From Parus major (taxonomy: Eukaryota > Chordata > Aves > Passeriformes > Paridae), in NCBI RefSeq assembly GCF_001522545.3, contig NC_031781.1, forward strand, positions 5,930,911 through 5,994,910: 64,000 bases of DNA. Direction: 5' to 3'. Under the pieces are notes generated by a model. That model saw nothing but the letters and a program-made list of their open reading frames with translations, searched no databases and was not told where the DNA came from. Positions 38,301 to 51,251 of the stretch are shown piece by piece. How positions within the stretch are numbered: position 1 is the first letter of the stretch; each line of letters starts with the position of its first letter. The position numbers and the translations under genes were made by a program.

Positions 38301-39620
38301 CTGCAGAAACACCCTGACAGTCTGCACCTTTTGTGATTCACTGGAGAAACACCTTACAAGCTCCCTGGTAACAAGCTAACCTTTTAATTGGATATGAAAA
38401 GTTCTGCCAAGCTAGGGGAAAGGGTTTTCCTTGTAGAAACACATTGCAGCAAGCCTTTGTGTGGAGTAAACACTCTTCATGCCAGAAAGATCAATACAAA
38501 CCACCTGTTTTGGTATCCAGTTCTGAGCTGCTGCTTGTCTCCCTCTTGCAGCCCTCACTGCAGTGAGGCAGTTTGGCTGCAGCATCCTGTCATCTGTCTA
38601 AGAGGGGAGGCTATTTCTGAGGTGACAGAGACCCAGCAGAAGGCTGAGAGCCCAGAACAACCCCTGAGCTCACCTTGATAGTACTGCCAGGTTGCTGTTC
38701 TAACAATCTGTTCCAAACACTGGCTAAGTTTGGAAACAGTGCTAAAAGCAGGCTTGTCATGGTCATGCCAATGAATGAAGAGCTTGTCAACAGAGGGAGA
38801 GTCACCAGCAGCACAAGGGAGAAGTATAAACATGACTATAGAATGGTGTATATCTAGGTGTGCATCCTTCAAACTGCTGCAACAGAGCTTTAATACTATG
38901 TTAGGGGCTAGAAAATTGGAGGATCAGAGGATATTTCACTGTGTTTCACATATTCACAGCTCCAGTCTTTTGCAAATGGATGTGAATCGTCCATTTAAAA
39001 CACAGATTCAACGAGCCAGTTCCTAAGATGTTCTGACCCCTAAAAGGTGTCCATATTCAGCTTTTGACTTCAACTTTATCTCCAGAAAATCCTCAATAAT
39101 CTAGGCTTACTCCAAAGGTGAAGCTCGCCAAGTATTCACAGAAGACAAGGAACAGCAACATGCAGTTGTTGGCAGCAGGGCAAACCCTCTGGGGTGAAGA
39201 GCCAGCACCCAGTGATCACAGCACCACCACTCCCAACTCAGCCTTCAGGAAGTGAGTTGTTGTGTTTTAACCTGTGAAAGCAGAAAGGGGAAAAAAGGTG
39301 CTGGTTCTCACAGGAAGATGGGCAAGTCAAAAAAGAAAGGGAGGTGCTATAGCTGCAGTGAGTTTGGGGTGTGCTGCTTTGTGTTATCCTGAGGTGTAGG
39401 AAAAGCCTGTAGATGTAGGAGTCTCCTGCAACACCTCAAGCCTTCTCAGAAGAATTTATTTCCCACTGTAAGTCGCCCAGCTCTGCATTTCTTGGTTGGG
39501 TTTACTCCCTCTTGGAGAGCACATTCCTCTGCCTCTACCTTTCAGCTCAATGCCAGGCCTGCAATGTGTCTCATAGATAAACCAAGCCCTGGCAAAACCA
39601 AGCACATTCTTGTCTAGCAC

Positions 39621-39822
39621 CATACCTTGACCCACTGATGAGTTCTTTTTTCATCATCTCTTGGACATGTGGTAAGCAGCTGGAACCAGGATCCATGAGA
39701 GGAAGCAACAGCATTTCAGGCATTTCAAAAATAGAAAGATCAGAAAGGTTAGACTTGAACCAAGTGAGGCAGACAAAGCACATAACCCCTGCCAGGAGGA
39801 TGAGCAATGCAAACAGTGGATG
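39621..39822 (-). other. Possible exon encoding a type II membrane anchor (unidentified)
   Basis: Between an acceptor-like TTTCCTTCAG and a donor AAG|GTATGG, the minus strand reads CRHPLFALLILLAGVMCFVC, then LTWF and a luminal-type stem FKSNLSDLSIFEMPEM. A single about 20-residue hydrophobic segment after a short basic start is typical of Golgi glycosyltransferases. I recognise no family, and no partner exons fit in phase. It may be a chance open frame. Confidence 0.2.
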
Positions 39823-41320
39823 CCTGCATCTGAAGGAAAGATTTTCCCCGTTCACAGCAGAGGAATATGTTTTAAGTAGCTGCCTCTTGGTCTTCTGTTT
39901 TGTTTACTCTTCCAAAGACAAAACCAAAAGTGACGCCATACCCTACTTTATTAAGTGCAGAAGGAAGCATCTGGGAACGGCAGCAAAACATGACAAAGTC
40001 CAGACTAGCCTAAACAGAGACACGCACAAACCATCCTGCTCAGCCTGCTGAATATGTAGATATTTATCTATTACAGCCTTCTGTCACAGGTGAACAGAAA
40101 ATACCTGCTGGGCTTCAGGATGCTCCAAGCAGCCAGGAGGAGCACAGGGGGGAATAACATCACACTCAGCTGCTCCTCAGGGGTTGTTTGGTCCCTTGAA
40201 TAGCCACTGCTGCACAGAAGGACCAGACCCTCAGCTGGTGGGAGCAGATCCCACAGCCTCTGCCATAGCTGTTTTCATGCTGGCTTCAGTTCAAGGGCTG
40301 TATGGCTACTGCCCACTTGTCAAGCTCCTGGCAACTTCTAGCCTGTGCCAAGTAGAAGCTGAGGAGCAGAATGAGGAAGTGATCCACTGAAACTTGTGAT
40401 GTGTGAGGGACTTCCCCAGAGCACAAGAAAGCCATTGCCTGCCCAGTAAAGTGCCACACTAAACCTGGAGAATGGCCAAGCTCTGTTTCAAGCTGGCTGA
40501 TTTGATCACAGAAGCCGGTACCTCTGCCAAGTGCAGGCACTGGCTGAACACTTGTAATAAGAGCTGAGGTAGCAGGCCAGTTTTTCCTAGCTCCTGTTAT
40601 TTTTATTGTGTATCTTTCAGTATTTTGTGTTAACCTGAAGAGAGATGGTGTCCAGTTTCAGGGGGTAGAAGAACTTCATGCTAAGAACATCCAGTTTTAT
40701 TTTCCTACTTAAGCAGAGTGGTCCAAACCTAGTGGTGCAAACCTAGATGCACCAAAAAGGTCCTAACTATAAGGCAAGGGGGAACTACTTCACTTGCTAA
40801 ATCAACGTATTGAACAATTAGGGTTGGCAGCATTTAGTTCTGTCAAATTACCCCAATTATTCTAATTAGCAAATATTTTTTTAGAAATTGCAGAGGTACA
40901 GTAAAGGACCAGCAGAGGAAGGGATAGGCTGTTTCAACTGCAACTGTCCTGACCTTCAGGGAAAACTCTCTCTAGCACAACATGGTTGCCATAAATACTT
41001 ACACTATGACAAAAGATGTCAGAAATGCAGGCTGTTGACATTACAGGATACTCAGCCAAAGCAAAACCGTATGGCTTTCAAACTGTGAGTTTAAAGACCA
41101 GCAAATTTCATGACAGTGTGATGTGCTATCCTGGAGTTTAGAGGGCAGGAAAGTGCAGCTGACATTGAACAAAAATACACTATTTTCTTTTAAGGAAGTT
41201 AGTTTCCAAATGACATGGAATTGTTGAACTCATTGCCAAGTTTCAGGTTTAAACTAAGAAAGTTCATGAAAGTTCATCAAGGCAGAGTTCCCCAGAACTT
41301 TTATTCTTTTAATGATTAAC

Positions 41321-41440
41321 CCGGGGTTTTTTGTGGGTTTTTTTGTTTGGTTGGGGTTTTTTTGTTGTCATTGTTGTTGTTTTTGTGTTTTTGTTTGTTT
41401 GTTTGTTGGGGGGGTTTTTGGGGTTTTTTTTCCCCCCTTA
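41321..41440 (+). repeat. Low-complexity T/G-rich tract
   Basis: About 120 bases almost entirely of T and G, with five runs of three or more G (gggg, ggg, gggg, ggggggg, gggg) separated by T-rich loops and a tgtttgtttgtttg stretch. A simple-sequence tract; the open frame across it is compositional. Confidence 0.8.
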
Positions 41441-44400
41441 ATTCCTGGTCTATATCCTCTGGCTCAGAGAATTGCCAGGAGCACAGTGCACACCAGCATC
41501 TTCATTTAGAGTCTGCTGCTAGCTAGATGGACATTTGCTCTGACTCACTTGACACATACAATCAGCCAAGACTGAAGTATTCATGGTTCAGTGTTGTTTG
41601 TGCAAAACAAAGCTTCATTTGGCAGTGTGGGATTTCACAGGCTCATTTCTCAAAATGTCTTCTCAGAGCATTCAGTTCCTCCTTCTGTCTCTTGTGAGTC
41701 TGAAAAGACAGACCACCATCCCCAAGGAGGGCAGACATAGGGCTGCTCTGCTTCTTCTTTGTAAATTATTACAACACTGGGCAAGCAAATGGTCCAACCT
41801 CGTATGAAAAGACATCTTAGATAAATCCCTTGCACAGAATTAATCACACTGCTGTCGCAAGCACGGGAGTCATGAATAAAAATGACCCAAAGAAGAGGAG
41901 GATGACAATTTTCCATCAGGGTTTATTTACTCTAATTATAAACAGAGATTGCCAGCTCTCTTAAGCTATGCCAAACAATGAGCACCTACCTGTGGCCTGT
42001 TATCTTAGCTGAGGACTATGCTAGAGCAGATTTTCTGCCACATATCTGGAGTGGGCTGCCTTGATCTTACAACTTCAACAGCAAAAGCATCATTTTACTG
42101 TTACTGCTGAATATCTGTTTATTGCACAGTTACAGAAACATTTCCTTGCTACTGTAAAGAGGTACCCTGATATAACCTCCAGATGTCATAAGGTAAAGGT
42201 TCCTGCTGCCAACCCCACCATAAGCTCTTATACCTTGTCCCGTGTGGTACAAAACTCTGCCCCTGAGCTGAGGTCTCTGTTGTACTGGTGAAACCAGCAT
42301 TCACAACTGATCAGGTAGACAACCTGAGATATCCAAGTGGTTTTCTTGGGAATGGGTGACTACTTACACAGATTGTGCAATTGCTCTGCCTCTGCTCTGC
42401 AAACACAGCCTGATGTCCAAACAGCAGTGTCTGTAACAGCCTGACTGTATTGATACCATTTGCGTGCGCTTTGTAAATAAACAAATAGTGACTCACAAGT
42501 GACAGGCGTGGAGAAACGCAGGGCAGGGGTTATAGCACAGGCTAAGTCATCACCGTCTCATCTCTCCAGGCACACAGTACAGCAGGGGCCTGGCTGCAGC
42601 AGGGTAACACCACAGCAGCAGCAACCCTGGCTGCCAAGGCCAACCCTCACTCCAACATCTCAGTGACATTTGGCCTAACTGCAACAGCATCCCTGGCCTG
42701 GCAGGATACCCCCCAAAGGTGGACATTCACACTATATCCTCACCCAAAAGCACCCCTTTCCCCAGCACTGCATGTCCCATCCACCTTCAGATTGCTACAC
42801 TCAATTAGCACTGGGCAAGTGAAAAAAAGTACAGGATATACAGAGATTAATGTTTAACCTTTTCCTGCCTTACACTACTGGCAAATAGCTGCAAGCAATA
42901 CAGGATTTTTTTTCCACTCATTTTCCACTCATTTCCACTTGGTGAGCAATTTTGTTTCCTCTGCCAGGCAAAGAGCTCCCTAAACAGCAGACCTAAAGAA
43001 ACCGGGTGCCTCATGTACTCAATGTGCCTCAAATACTAAATACTACATGTATTTAGTATTTGGATAATTAGTTTTCCTCATGGCTGCCACAGTTCAAGTC
43101 TGCTACAGCCAGCCTGTTTCTTTGTCAGTGGATTGTAAGGTCTCTATCAACTGGCTTTGTGGTTTCAGAGATCTCTTATGAACCTTTAAAAGCTTTACTG
43201 TGCTATGAGCTTTCCACTGAACTGAAGCATGGCCACATTGAAAGCCACTGGCAGGCAGTCAGCACAACCACAGTACAACAGTGTGCCCTCACAGAGTTCA
43301 GCTTCAAACAAATGCAAACAGAAGACAAGAGCAAATCATATCCTAGCCTAGCAAAAATCATTTAAAACACAAGAGAATTGCAAAACCAAATTTGAAAAGG
43401 CACCAAATCAGAAGATTCTTGTTTGTAGGCTTGTCTCTTCAGTTCTTAGAGATGTAGCCTGAACCTCCACACCTGGTACAAAGCACTCCACTTGAACAGT
43501 TATGATCTAGTGACTGGATCTTCAGCCCTGAGCACCCAGAGCGTAGGGAAGCTCTTCAGTCCAAGTCTCCTTCTCCAACCACCAACAGTAGCCAGCCACA
43601 ACTGCCTGGCATAAACCCTCCTGTCACAAGAGAGTCAGTCCTTTATCCTTGCAGCCCATCACCATGCAGGACAGCCTGGTACTGCCGGAGAAGCTGGATA
43701 TGAATGGATGGCTGATTCATGCTGGGACACTGGGCTATTTTCTTGTCCCCCCAAGCACGATCTCACCCAGCACAAGAGAGCTGGGAAACCAGTTCCCTGC
43801 ACGGTCCCACTCCAGTGGGCTGAACAACCAGAGATGTCAGAGGCTTACTTGGAGGCTGTGATCCTTAAGGCTTTGTCTGGTCGTAATTAAGGCACCTCCT
43901 AGGGAGGATGTGCTGCCTGCTTTACCCAGCAGTGTCTGGGCAAGGCTGTGCAGGGATAGAGACAGAGGCTGCAAGGGCCTACTTTGCAGGCTGCAGAAAG
44001 AGCAGAGGCATGCTAAGACCATCACAGTGAGGTTCCAGTGGCATCATCTTGCCTCCTCACCTCCTTCAACCTGCAACCAGAGGTGCACAGTCATCTCCAA
44101 GTCCTCCCTCTCTTGCCCAGCCGGGCCCAGCTCTGTTCCTCACTCATTCCTGAGGAAAATGCTGGGGCCACTGCACCACCCCAGAGGTGGAAGCCAAGAT
44201 CTGAGCATTGGCAGGTTGGGGTGTGCAGGAAAGAACAACTCCAGGTTGCAGAGAGCTCACTGCAACACAAAGAGCCAAGGTGGTATATCTCTTCAAGAGC
44301 CCCTTTCTTTTCCACAGAACAACTGAAGCTTCCAAGACAAGTAACAGGTGGGACAACTACCTGCTAGCAGCCCAAATCATTATCCAAGACTCAGGCTGGT

Positions 44401-47400
44401 GTTTGCTTCAAAGACTTTCCATGTTCCAGTACAGCTCACCCACTGCCCACAGGTTTGACAACGTCTGAAGCTACAGTAACCGTTAAACTGCTGTTCATGC
44501 TTTGGGCAAAACCCTGCCTTGAACAATACCAGGACTTATCTTGATATTAGCAAAGCACAGCTGAGCAAATGGGAGATGTGCTCTCACAACAGGAAGCTGT
44601 GCAGAGTCCCAGGCCAGGCAGAGTGCTGTCAAGGCCCTCATGTCAAGGGATCAAGTCCAAGGGCCACCTAACCTCCTCCCTTATCCAGACCAACACCAGA
44701 CATTTCCCAAAGAGGTGCAAGAACCCCAAACTTCCTGCATAGGTTCTGACCTGGCCTCCAGCACCTCAGGACTGGTTTATGTCTGGACAGTATCACCCAA
44801 GTTTCTTGCAGGAAAGCATCCCTATTGATTCCAACACCAGGTTGTTTTCCATTTGAGAACCTGAGCTGGACGCTCCATCTTGCTAAATTTATGGTCCCAC
44901 CAACTTCTGAAGACAATGAGACACACACAAGTAAGCTCAGTTAACCAGTGGCTAAAAGGATTTTCTCACGGCCCAATCATCCTTTAGTTAAGCTCCATAA
45001 TTTCATGGCAACAAGCCCCAGATAGGCTGGAGATGTTGGGAACAGGAAGTTCTTCCCAGTTACCACACAATACATATTTTTTCCTGGGTGGCTATTTGTT
45101 GCCACCAGTCGTGCTGAGAACAGCACTGTTCCCTGTGGCATAGTGGATTCAATTTATAATAAAACCAAAAAGAGAAAAAATAGGGCAGCTTTGACAAGAT
45201 CTGCTTGACTCACCCCTGCTGCTGTGTTTAATATTGTAGAATTGCTCCATGCAGGGAGCAATTTAGAAAAAGCTTGATGAGGAAAAGCTTGTGATGAGGA
45301 AAGCTCATCTGCTTTCCTTTAGAGCAGCTGCCTGCCCAGGACAGATGCACTTGTCACGTATGTGGAGATGGCTCATGCATACTAAAGGAACAACTCATTC
45401 AATAACCACACATTTATGAGACAGTTTCTAATCAAATCCTTCCTCCAAGCACGGATAACAAGCCATCCTCAACACTCTCACCACAAGTACATGACAGCTC
45501 CAGTACTCTGCTGTCTCCAACACACCACAGCCTCATTGTGCAAGGACCCACCAAGCCAGTGTAACAATCCCAGCCTCAGGGCACCCATCCCCTGCTAACT
45601 CAGAAAATCTTGTGCTAGGAATGTACCCTAATCCTACATCTTGACTGAGATTTCCAAGCTGTGTGCAGTACACTGGCAGATCACATGGCAGTGCCTCCAG
45701 CTAAGACACAAGTCTGCTGCCTGCTTCCTTAACGCTCTGCTCCATGTGAGTTCACAAAGCATGGGAGATGTCTTGTTACTGCAGGTGAAAAAATGTCATT
45801 CTGTTCAAAATTTCATTGCTGTGCTGCTTCCTGCATTGACTTTTCCAGACTACCATGGTGTGATGGGGCAAGGACTGCCTACCCTCGGGTGAGGCAGTGG
45901 GAGAGCTGTGGTCTGCAAAGAGCTCTTCAAATACTAAATAGAAACCACCAAGATCAAGACACTGAGGAGGAAGGACAGTCCAGTCACAGACAGATACGCT
46001 TTATCAAGCCAGGACAGCACATGCTGGTATAAATCCAGGAGCAAAGGCTGCAGGAGGCTGTATCTGAAACAGAGTGTGCAGCTCTGCAAGAACCTGTGAT
46101 CTGGGAAAAAGTCAGTGCACCTTCAAGCACAAGAAGTGGTGCCAGGAGCCTTCTGTAGCTGGAGAGGCTTCAAACACTCAGCTTTAGGCCGGGTGAATGA
46201 GGAGGGGACCCAGCAAACAGCAAGGCAGATGCAGGCAGAGCTGTCTGTTCACTGCACAGCCCACCTCCACACACACCTTTTCATTGCCAAAAATGCAGCA
46301 TACTGAAATCTCATTTTACAATTACAAGATTGTGTTGCCTCACCTTGATTATGAGTGAAGCCTTTGAATGATTTTAGCTTCTTCTGTCAAACCTGGCTGT
46401 CAAAAAAACATGGTATTTCTATGTGCTTGAAGGGAAAGAAATATCGTAGTGAGCAGGGAGAGAGGGGAGCTACGTTCCTGTTCCTGCCAAGAAAAAGCTG
46501 CAGCTCTCACCTACCAGAGATTTGAGGTTGTCTCCCACTGAGCTGATATTTAGTAGGTGATTTGTGAGAGAAGTGAGGGATACTAAGATTTACTGCATCA
46601 GAGCCAAGTACAAGTGAAGTTGGACTTCACCAAACCTCTTGTGCACAGAGCAACTTGTCCCTTGCTTATGTTACAGTCAGGAGTTTATGCTAACAGATTT
46701 CTCTTTTCTCAGTGGGTATCACAAGGTGTCAGCTCTGCTACAAGCATAGTGGAGCAGGGTAATGGCACCAGCACAACACTGAGATGAATTTTGGTTGAGG
46801 TCCCAGTTTTACTTTTGGCATCCAAAGGCATTTGCTTGTTCTGTGTCCCCTTTTCACACTGGCAGGACAGCTGTGTCCCAGCAGGGACTGCCCCTCCAGC
46901 AACATGGCACCAGTCTCTGCTGTGCAGGCACATGACCAAGGTAAAGACCAGCAGAAACCACCTCCTCTTTATCAAAACCAAGCCCAAGGAAGTCAATAAA
47001 GGACAAACAACCCCTGATCACTGAAGTCAAGTTCCTATTGCCTAACTTAATGCACTGTTCCCCCAACACAGGGCACACTGTGCTTGCTTTCAGGGTATCA
47101 CAGTATCACACATCCCTACAGCCTCAGAGCTTCCCCTCTCCAACTGCTCTGCCCAGGGTGGGTGAAAGAACAGGCCATGTTGCCTGACACCTCACCCAGG
47201 AAAACCTCTCATGCTTTTCTGGAAAGAACTGCTGTGTGGAGGATTCATGCTGGATGTCTCCTACTTTTGAAATTGTTTTTTTTTTTTTCCCAGTTGATGC
47301 TGACCTACATAATAAGCAGGTCACTGGAACACAAGAGATGTTTTTCAAGGCAGAGGAGAAAAGCCAGGTAAGCACCCCCACCAGGCAGGCTTCTGAGGAC

Positions 47401-48004
47401 AAAGTACTGACTCCCTGGGGTCCCACTCCGCAGCCTCCTTCATGCTCCTCTATCCAAAACCAGCAGCAGCTGCTGGGATATGGACAGACTGTGAGCAGAA
47501 CATCAGGCTACCTAAAGCTCCCAGGGAGACTGAGGGGAGCTTCAGGAACACAAACCTCCCTCACATGAACAGTATACAGGCCACGTGCAGTCCCTGTGCA
47601 CGAGGCTGGGAGCTCATGCCTCACACAATGGCCTGGCTGTGTGTGTTAATCCCTTGGGCAAGGCAGGCTCCCACCAAGCCAGCAGCAACAGGAGGGAAGG
47701 AGAGAGCAAGAAGAACCCTGTGGTGCAAACCCCTCCCCGGCAGAAGGAAGGGCTGGGTTATGGCAGGTCTGCAGAGCACAGGAACACAGGATTGAGACAT
47801 TGCCAGCTAGAACAGTACTCTACCTGAAAATCTGGCAGGTGAAAAGCAGCGTTAGAAGAGCTTGAACTCAATTTACTTCTCAAGCTCTAGTCATCATTGC
47901 TGCTTCTTTATGGGGAGCATCCCTAAGGACTTGCCACAATAAAACACAAACTAGAAATGAGAAAGATTTGAGTAGCCAAGAGAAAAGAGGTCCTGGAATA
48001 ACCT

Positions 48005-48072
48005 TTCAGTATCCATATGGTCTCCATATAGATACTGATAGATCTAGCCATATAGATACATAGATCCAGCCG
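48005..48072. repeat. Degenerate ATAGATA/CCATAT simple repeat
   Basis: Repeated words catatag, atagata and tagatc over about 70 bases; a decayed short tandem repeat. Confidence 0.5.
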
Positions 48073-51000
48073 ATCTCTCCCCTGCTCCTGAACAGGAGAC
48101 ACCCCTGTGAAAGGTCAGTGCCAACATATCCAATCCCCACACCAACTGTGGCACTGCAAGCAGGAAGCAGCGAGTCACCTACCCACAGGTAAAGCAGGGC
48201 TCTATCAGAGAAATTAATGTAATGTGATCCTTCCTGCGGCTCAGAGTCAGTCCCAGAGGGATACACAGAGCAAGTAACCAGAGCAGGCAAGGGTAAGAAG
48301 CTCTCTCAAACAGCCTGATGGCTCAGTGAGCTCCAGTGACAACAGTGCAAGTCTGGTAACTAGGTCACAGTTATGATCCTTAATTAATCCTGAAGAGACC
48401 CCATCTGCCATGAGGAAAATGACAGATAAGGTGGCTCATTAAACACAGAAGCAGGCCAGGGGTAATGCCAGACCCCAGCCAAGCAGCAGCTGCTTTTCCC
48501 AGCCTGCTCCCTGCCAAGCTTTTTGCCAGCAGATACACCAGGCTCTCCCCATCTCCCCTGAGGAAGCAACAGCAACTCAGAGCTCTTCACAAGCCTCTGC
48601 CCAAACCACACTGACATAATCCACAACACAGGAGAGAGATGAGATTGAAAACAGACCAGGGCAGGCAGACATGAGGCTTCAGCAGAGGAGCTGCACCAAA
48701 TCCTGATGGACAGCTGAACCTTGGATCCCTGAGCTGTGCTTCACCTGCAGCCCTGCTCTTCTCTACATGTCCCTGTGCTGGGTGGGGTGTGCTATCCCAA
48801 GTCACTTCTTCCCACAACTCCTCTGGGAGAAGCCAAGAGATACCAGCTTCTCTGCTGGGCTGCCTCAGCTTGCACAGAGGCAGTCACAGCCCTGGCTGCT
48901 GCAAAGGGGCATCAAGGCCAGCGGAGAAAAGGGCCCAGCACTGCAGCTGTCACTAGGAGAGTCACACGCTGGCAAAGCCAGGTTGTTCACTTGGCAGAAA
49001 GAGCTGGCCCTGGCCATGAGAGTGGAGAGCCCATCTGCCAACAGGGAGCAGAGACTGACTGAGGGCAAGGGCATGGACGGCTGGCACTGGGGAGAGCAGT
49101 CTAGGTAAATGTCATCTGCCCTGGCACCTACAGCTGGTTGTTCTACACATGATCCATATGAATTTCTTGATCTCCTTAAATCCACTGGTGACAGGGAGAT
49201 AAGACAGGATAATGTTGATTGAGTTTTCAAGCCCTGCTTCTGCTACCTGAGCAATTAAAAAGCAGCCACTGTCAGCAAAAACAGCAACACCATTCAGAGC
49301 TTCTGAGGACTCAGCACAGAGCAGGAGCATTAAAAATAGTTGCTTCAGAGGAGAAATGGGTGACTAATAAGCCCTACACTGACAACTGTTGGGAGATGGG
49401 GGCAGCTTAGTATTAAAGCCATGTCTCTGGGGACCCTTATTAAGGTGTCACTTGTGCTCACTACCACCCCCAAAGCCATTGTATTCTCCAACATGCACAA
49501 CTGACAGCACACCAGGGAACAGACACAATTAAACCAGGACAAGTAGAAAGGAGAAAAGCTGCCAAGTAAACATAAAACAGTATTTTTACCCAAGGAAACT
49601 TTGAAAATCAGAACAATCAAATTCACAGTATATGCACCATCACTGTAGACATGCACTGCTCTCCCTCATCCAAGTGCAGCTGGGTGAGGGACTCCACTAC
49701 TGTGAGATCATTCCATGAAAATTGGGTCACTGGCTATCAAACCCAAGAGACAGAGCCAGGACTTTGGGAAGGATGCACTGAAATCACTTCTTCCAATTAA
49801 AACATGAGCTTAGGAAGCATCTCTAGTTTATTTGCTATTGTAATTAGAGCTTTCAATTTCAATTACTTGCTCAAAATCTCAGTGTTCTTCATGGTAAATA
49901 ATCCTGACAGGGTTTTTACTGTGGAGGCAGTTTTGGGAACAAAGCTGAAATAAACACAGGAAAGATAAGCACCTTGCCAAGAAAGAAGTACAGAGAACAC
50001 AGGCCTCACAGAGCAATCCATGGTCTCAAAGGCTCACAAGTGAACTCAGAGCTTGCTCCCACCACACCCCCCAAAGAACAGCACAGCTGTTTGCTCTGCC
50101 AAGCACCAGCCTCCTCTCTACCTCTTCCAGTCAAAGTGCAAGGCCAGGTGCTACACAAGCCCTGAAGATCCTTCTGGATTTCAGCACTAGAGAAGATCAC
50201 AAAGATCCAGAAGGTTTGCACATCCTCACTCATTAGAATTGTTGGCTCCAGTGTTGTGGTTGAAACAGTGGCTGTCCCCTTTTCAAGCACCCTACCCTCC
50301 ACTACAGTGGCTCATTCTTGCTGCAGATGGGAGTGGATGAAATCTGCTCCATATCAGAGCCTGGCCAATAAGTGTGCATTGCCCAGCACAGCATCTCTCC
50401 CAAATATTACTCCTTGAAAGATATTGTTGCCTCACAAAATTCAGCTTGACAAAAAAATCCAACCTCACACTGCCCTGGACAAAGAGGTTGCTCAGCACAC
50501 TCCATCAGAGGCAGAATAATTAACCTTTAAGTAGTGAATGGGCTGTGGAAAAACACTGCAAAGCAACCCAACCACCTCTCTACTTGTTAAACACTGCAAC
50601 AATGCATCATCTGTGCTGTATTTGGAGATTTCCAAGTGCCAAAGAACTACAAAGAAATACAAAACTGCCATCAGGGCTTTTGGGGAAACACTTCAGCCAC
50701 TGCCAGTGAGAGCCTTGTGCAGTGGAGCTAATTTGAAAGTTTTCTGATGCTACTGGTGGCTGAAGAACCATCAGTTATCCTTTGCCCCGAGTTCCCTCTC
50801 CACACAGAGCCACCACACCTCGGTCTCACAGGGCTCAGTACTTCCTCCCTATGTGATCAATCATCCTCCCAGTGCCTAGAAGGGGTGTCTTACAACAGAT
50901 CATCTGGAGTAACACTGAATTTTATTTTGTATTAATTAATGCATTATTAAATTCCACAGTGAAAACATAATGCATCTTTTTGAGAACATGAATTCTGAAT

Positions 51001-51176
51001 TGCTTTTGCAAGCTAAACTTTGAAGCAGAGACTTTTCAAGACTAGAGGTCTTTAAAAAAGAAGATAAGGAAGTACAAAACTAAATTGTCAGAACTACACC
51101 CCAGTTTACCTAAAAGCTTGTGGGATGTCTGCAGGAATTTCTGGGTTGAAAGTCTGAGGAGACTAGATTATCTAAT

Positions 51177-51251
51177 GATAATTATAATTATCTTTTACAA
51201 TTAAATATATAAAATAATATAAATATAATTAAAGATAATTATAATTATCTT
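51177..51251. repeat. Pair of AT-rich palindromes in direct repeat
   Basis: The 18-base word gataattataattatctt occurs at 51177-51194 and again at 51234-51251. Each contains the perfect palindrome gataattataattatc, and the second extends to a perfect 20-base palindrome at 51232-51251. The space between is AT-only or nearly so. Confidence 0.85.

Noticed and set aside
38555..38872. Minus-strand frame with a donor-like CAAG|GTGAGC after TATWQYYQ, considered as a missing HSF first exon for copies C/D
   Set aside because: No HSF DNA-binding motif is present, and its phase does not join to the possible membrane-anchor exon at 39621-39822.
44990..45070. Possible CR1 fragment (GGCTGGAGATGTTGGGAACA with GGAAGTTCTTCCCA)
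   Set aside because: Only a short, degenerate match to the CR1 3' region; not strong enough for a feature of its own.
46606..46627. TGAAGTTGGACTTCA palindrome, considered as a nuclear-receptor site for ALAS1 drug response
   Set aside because: The half-sites do not match AGGTCA/AGTTCA, and the expected arrangement is a direct repeat, not an inverted one.
48736..49108. Two overlapping plus-strand frames of 108 and 113 codons
   Set aside because: They compete with each other and with an antisense frame; none resembles a known protein.
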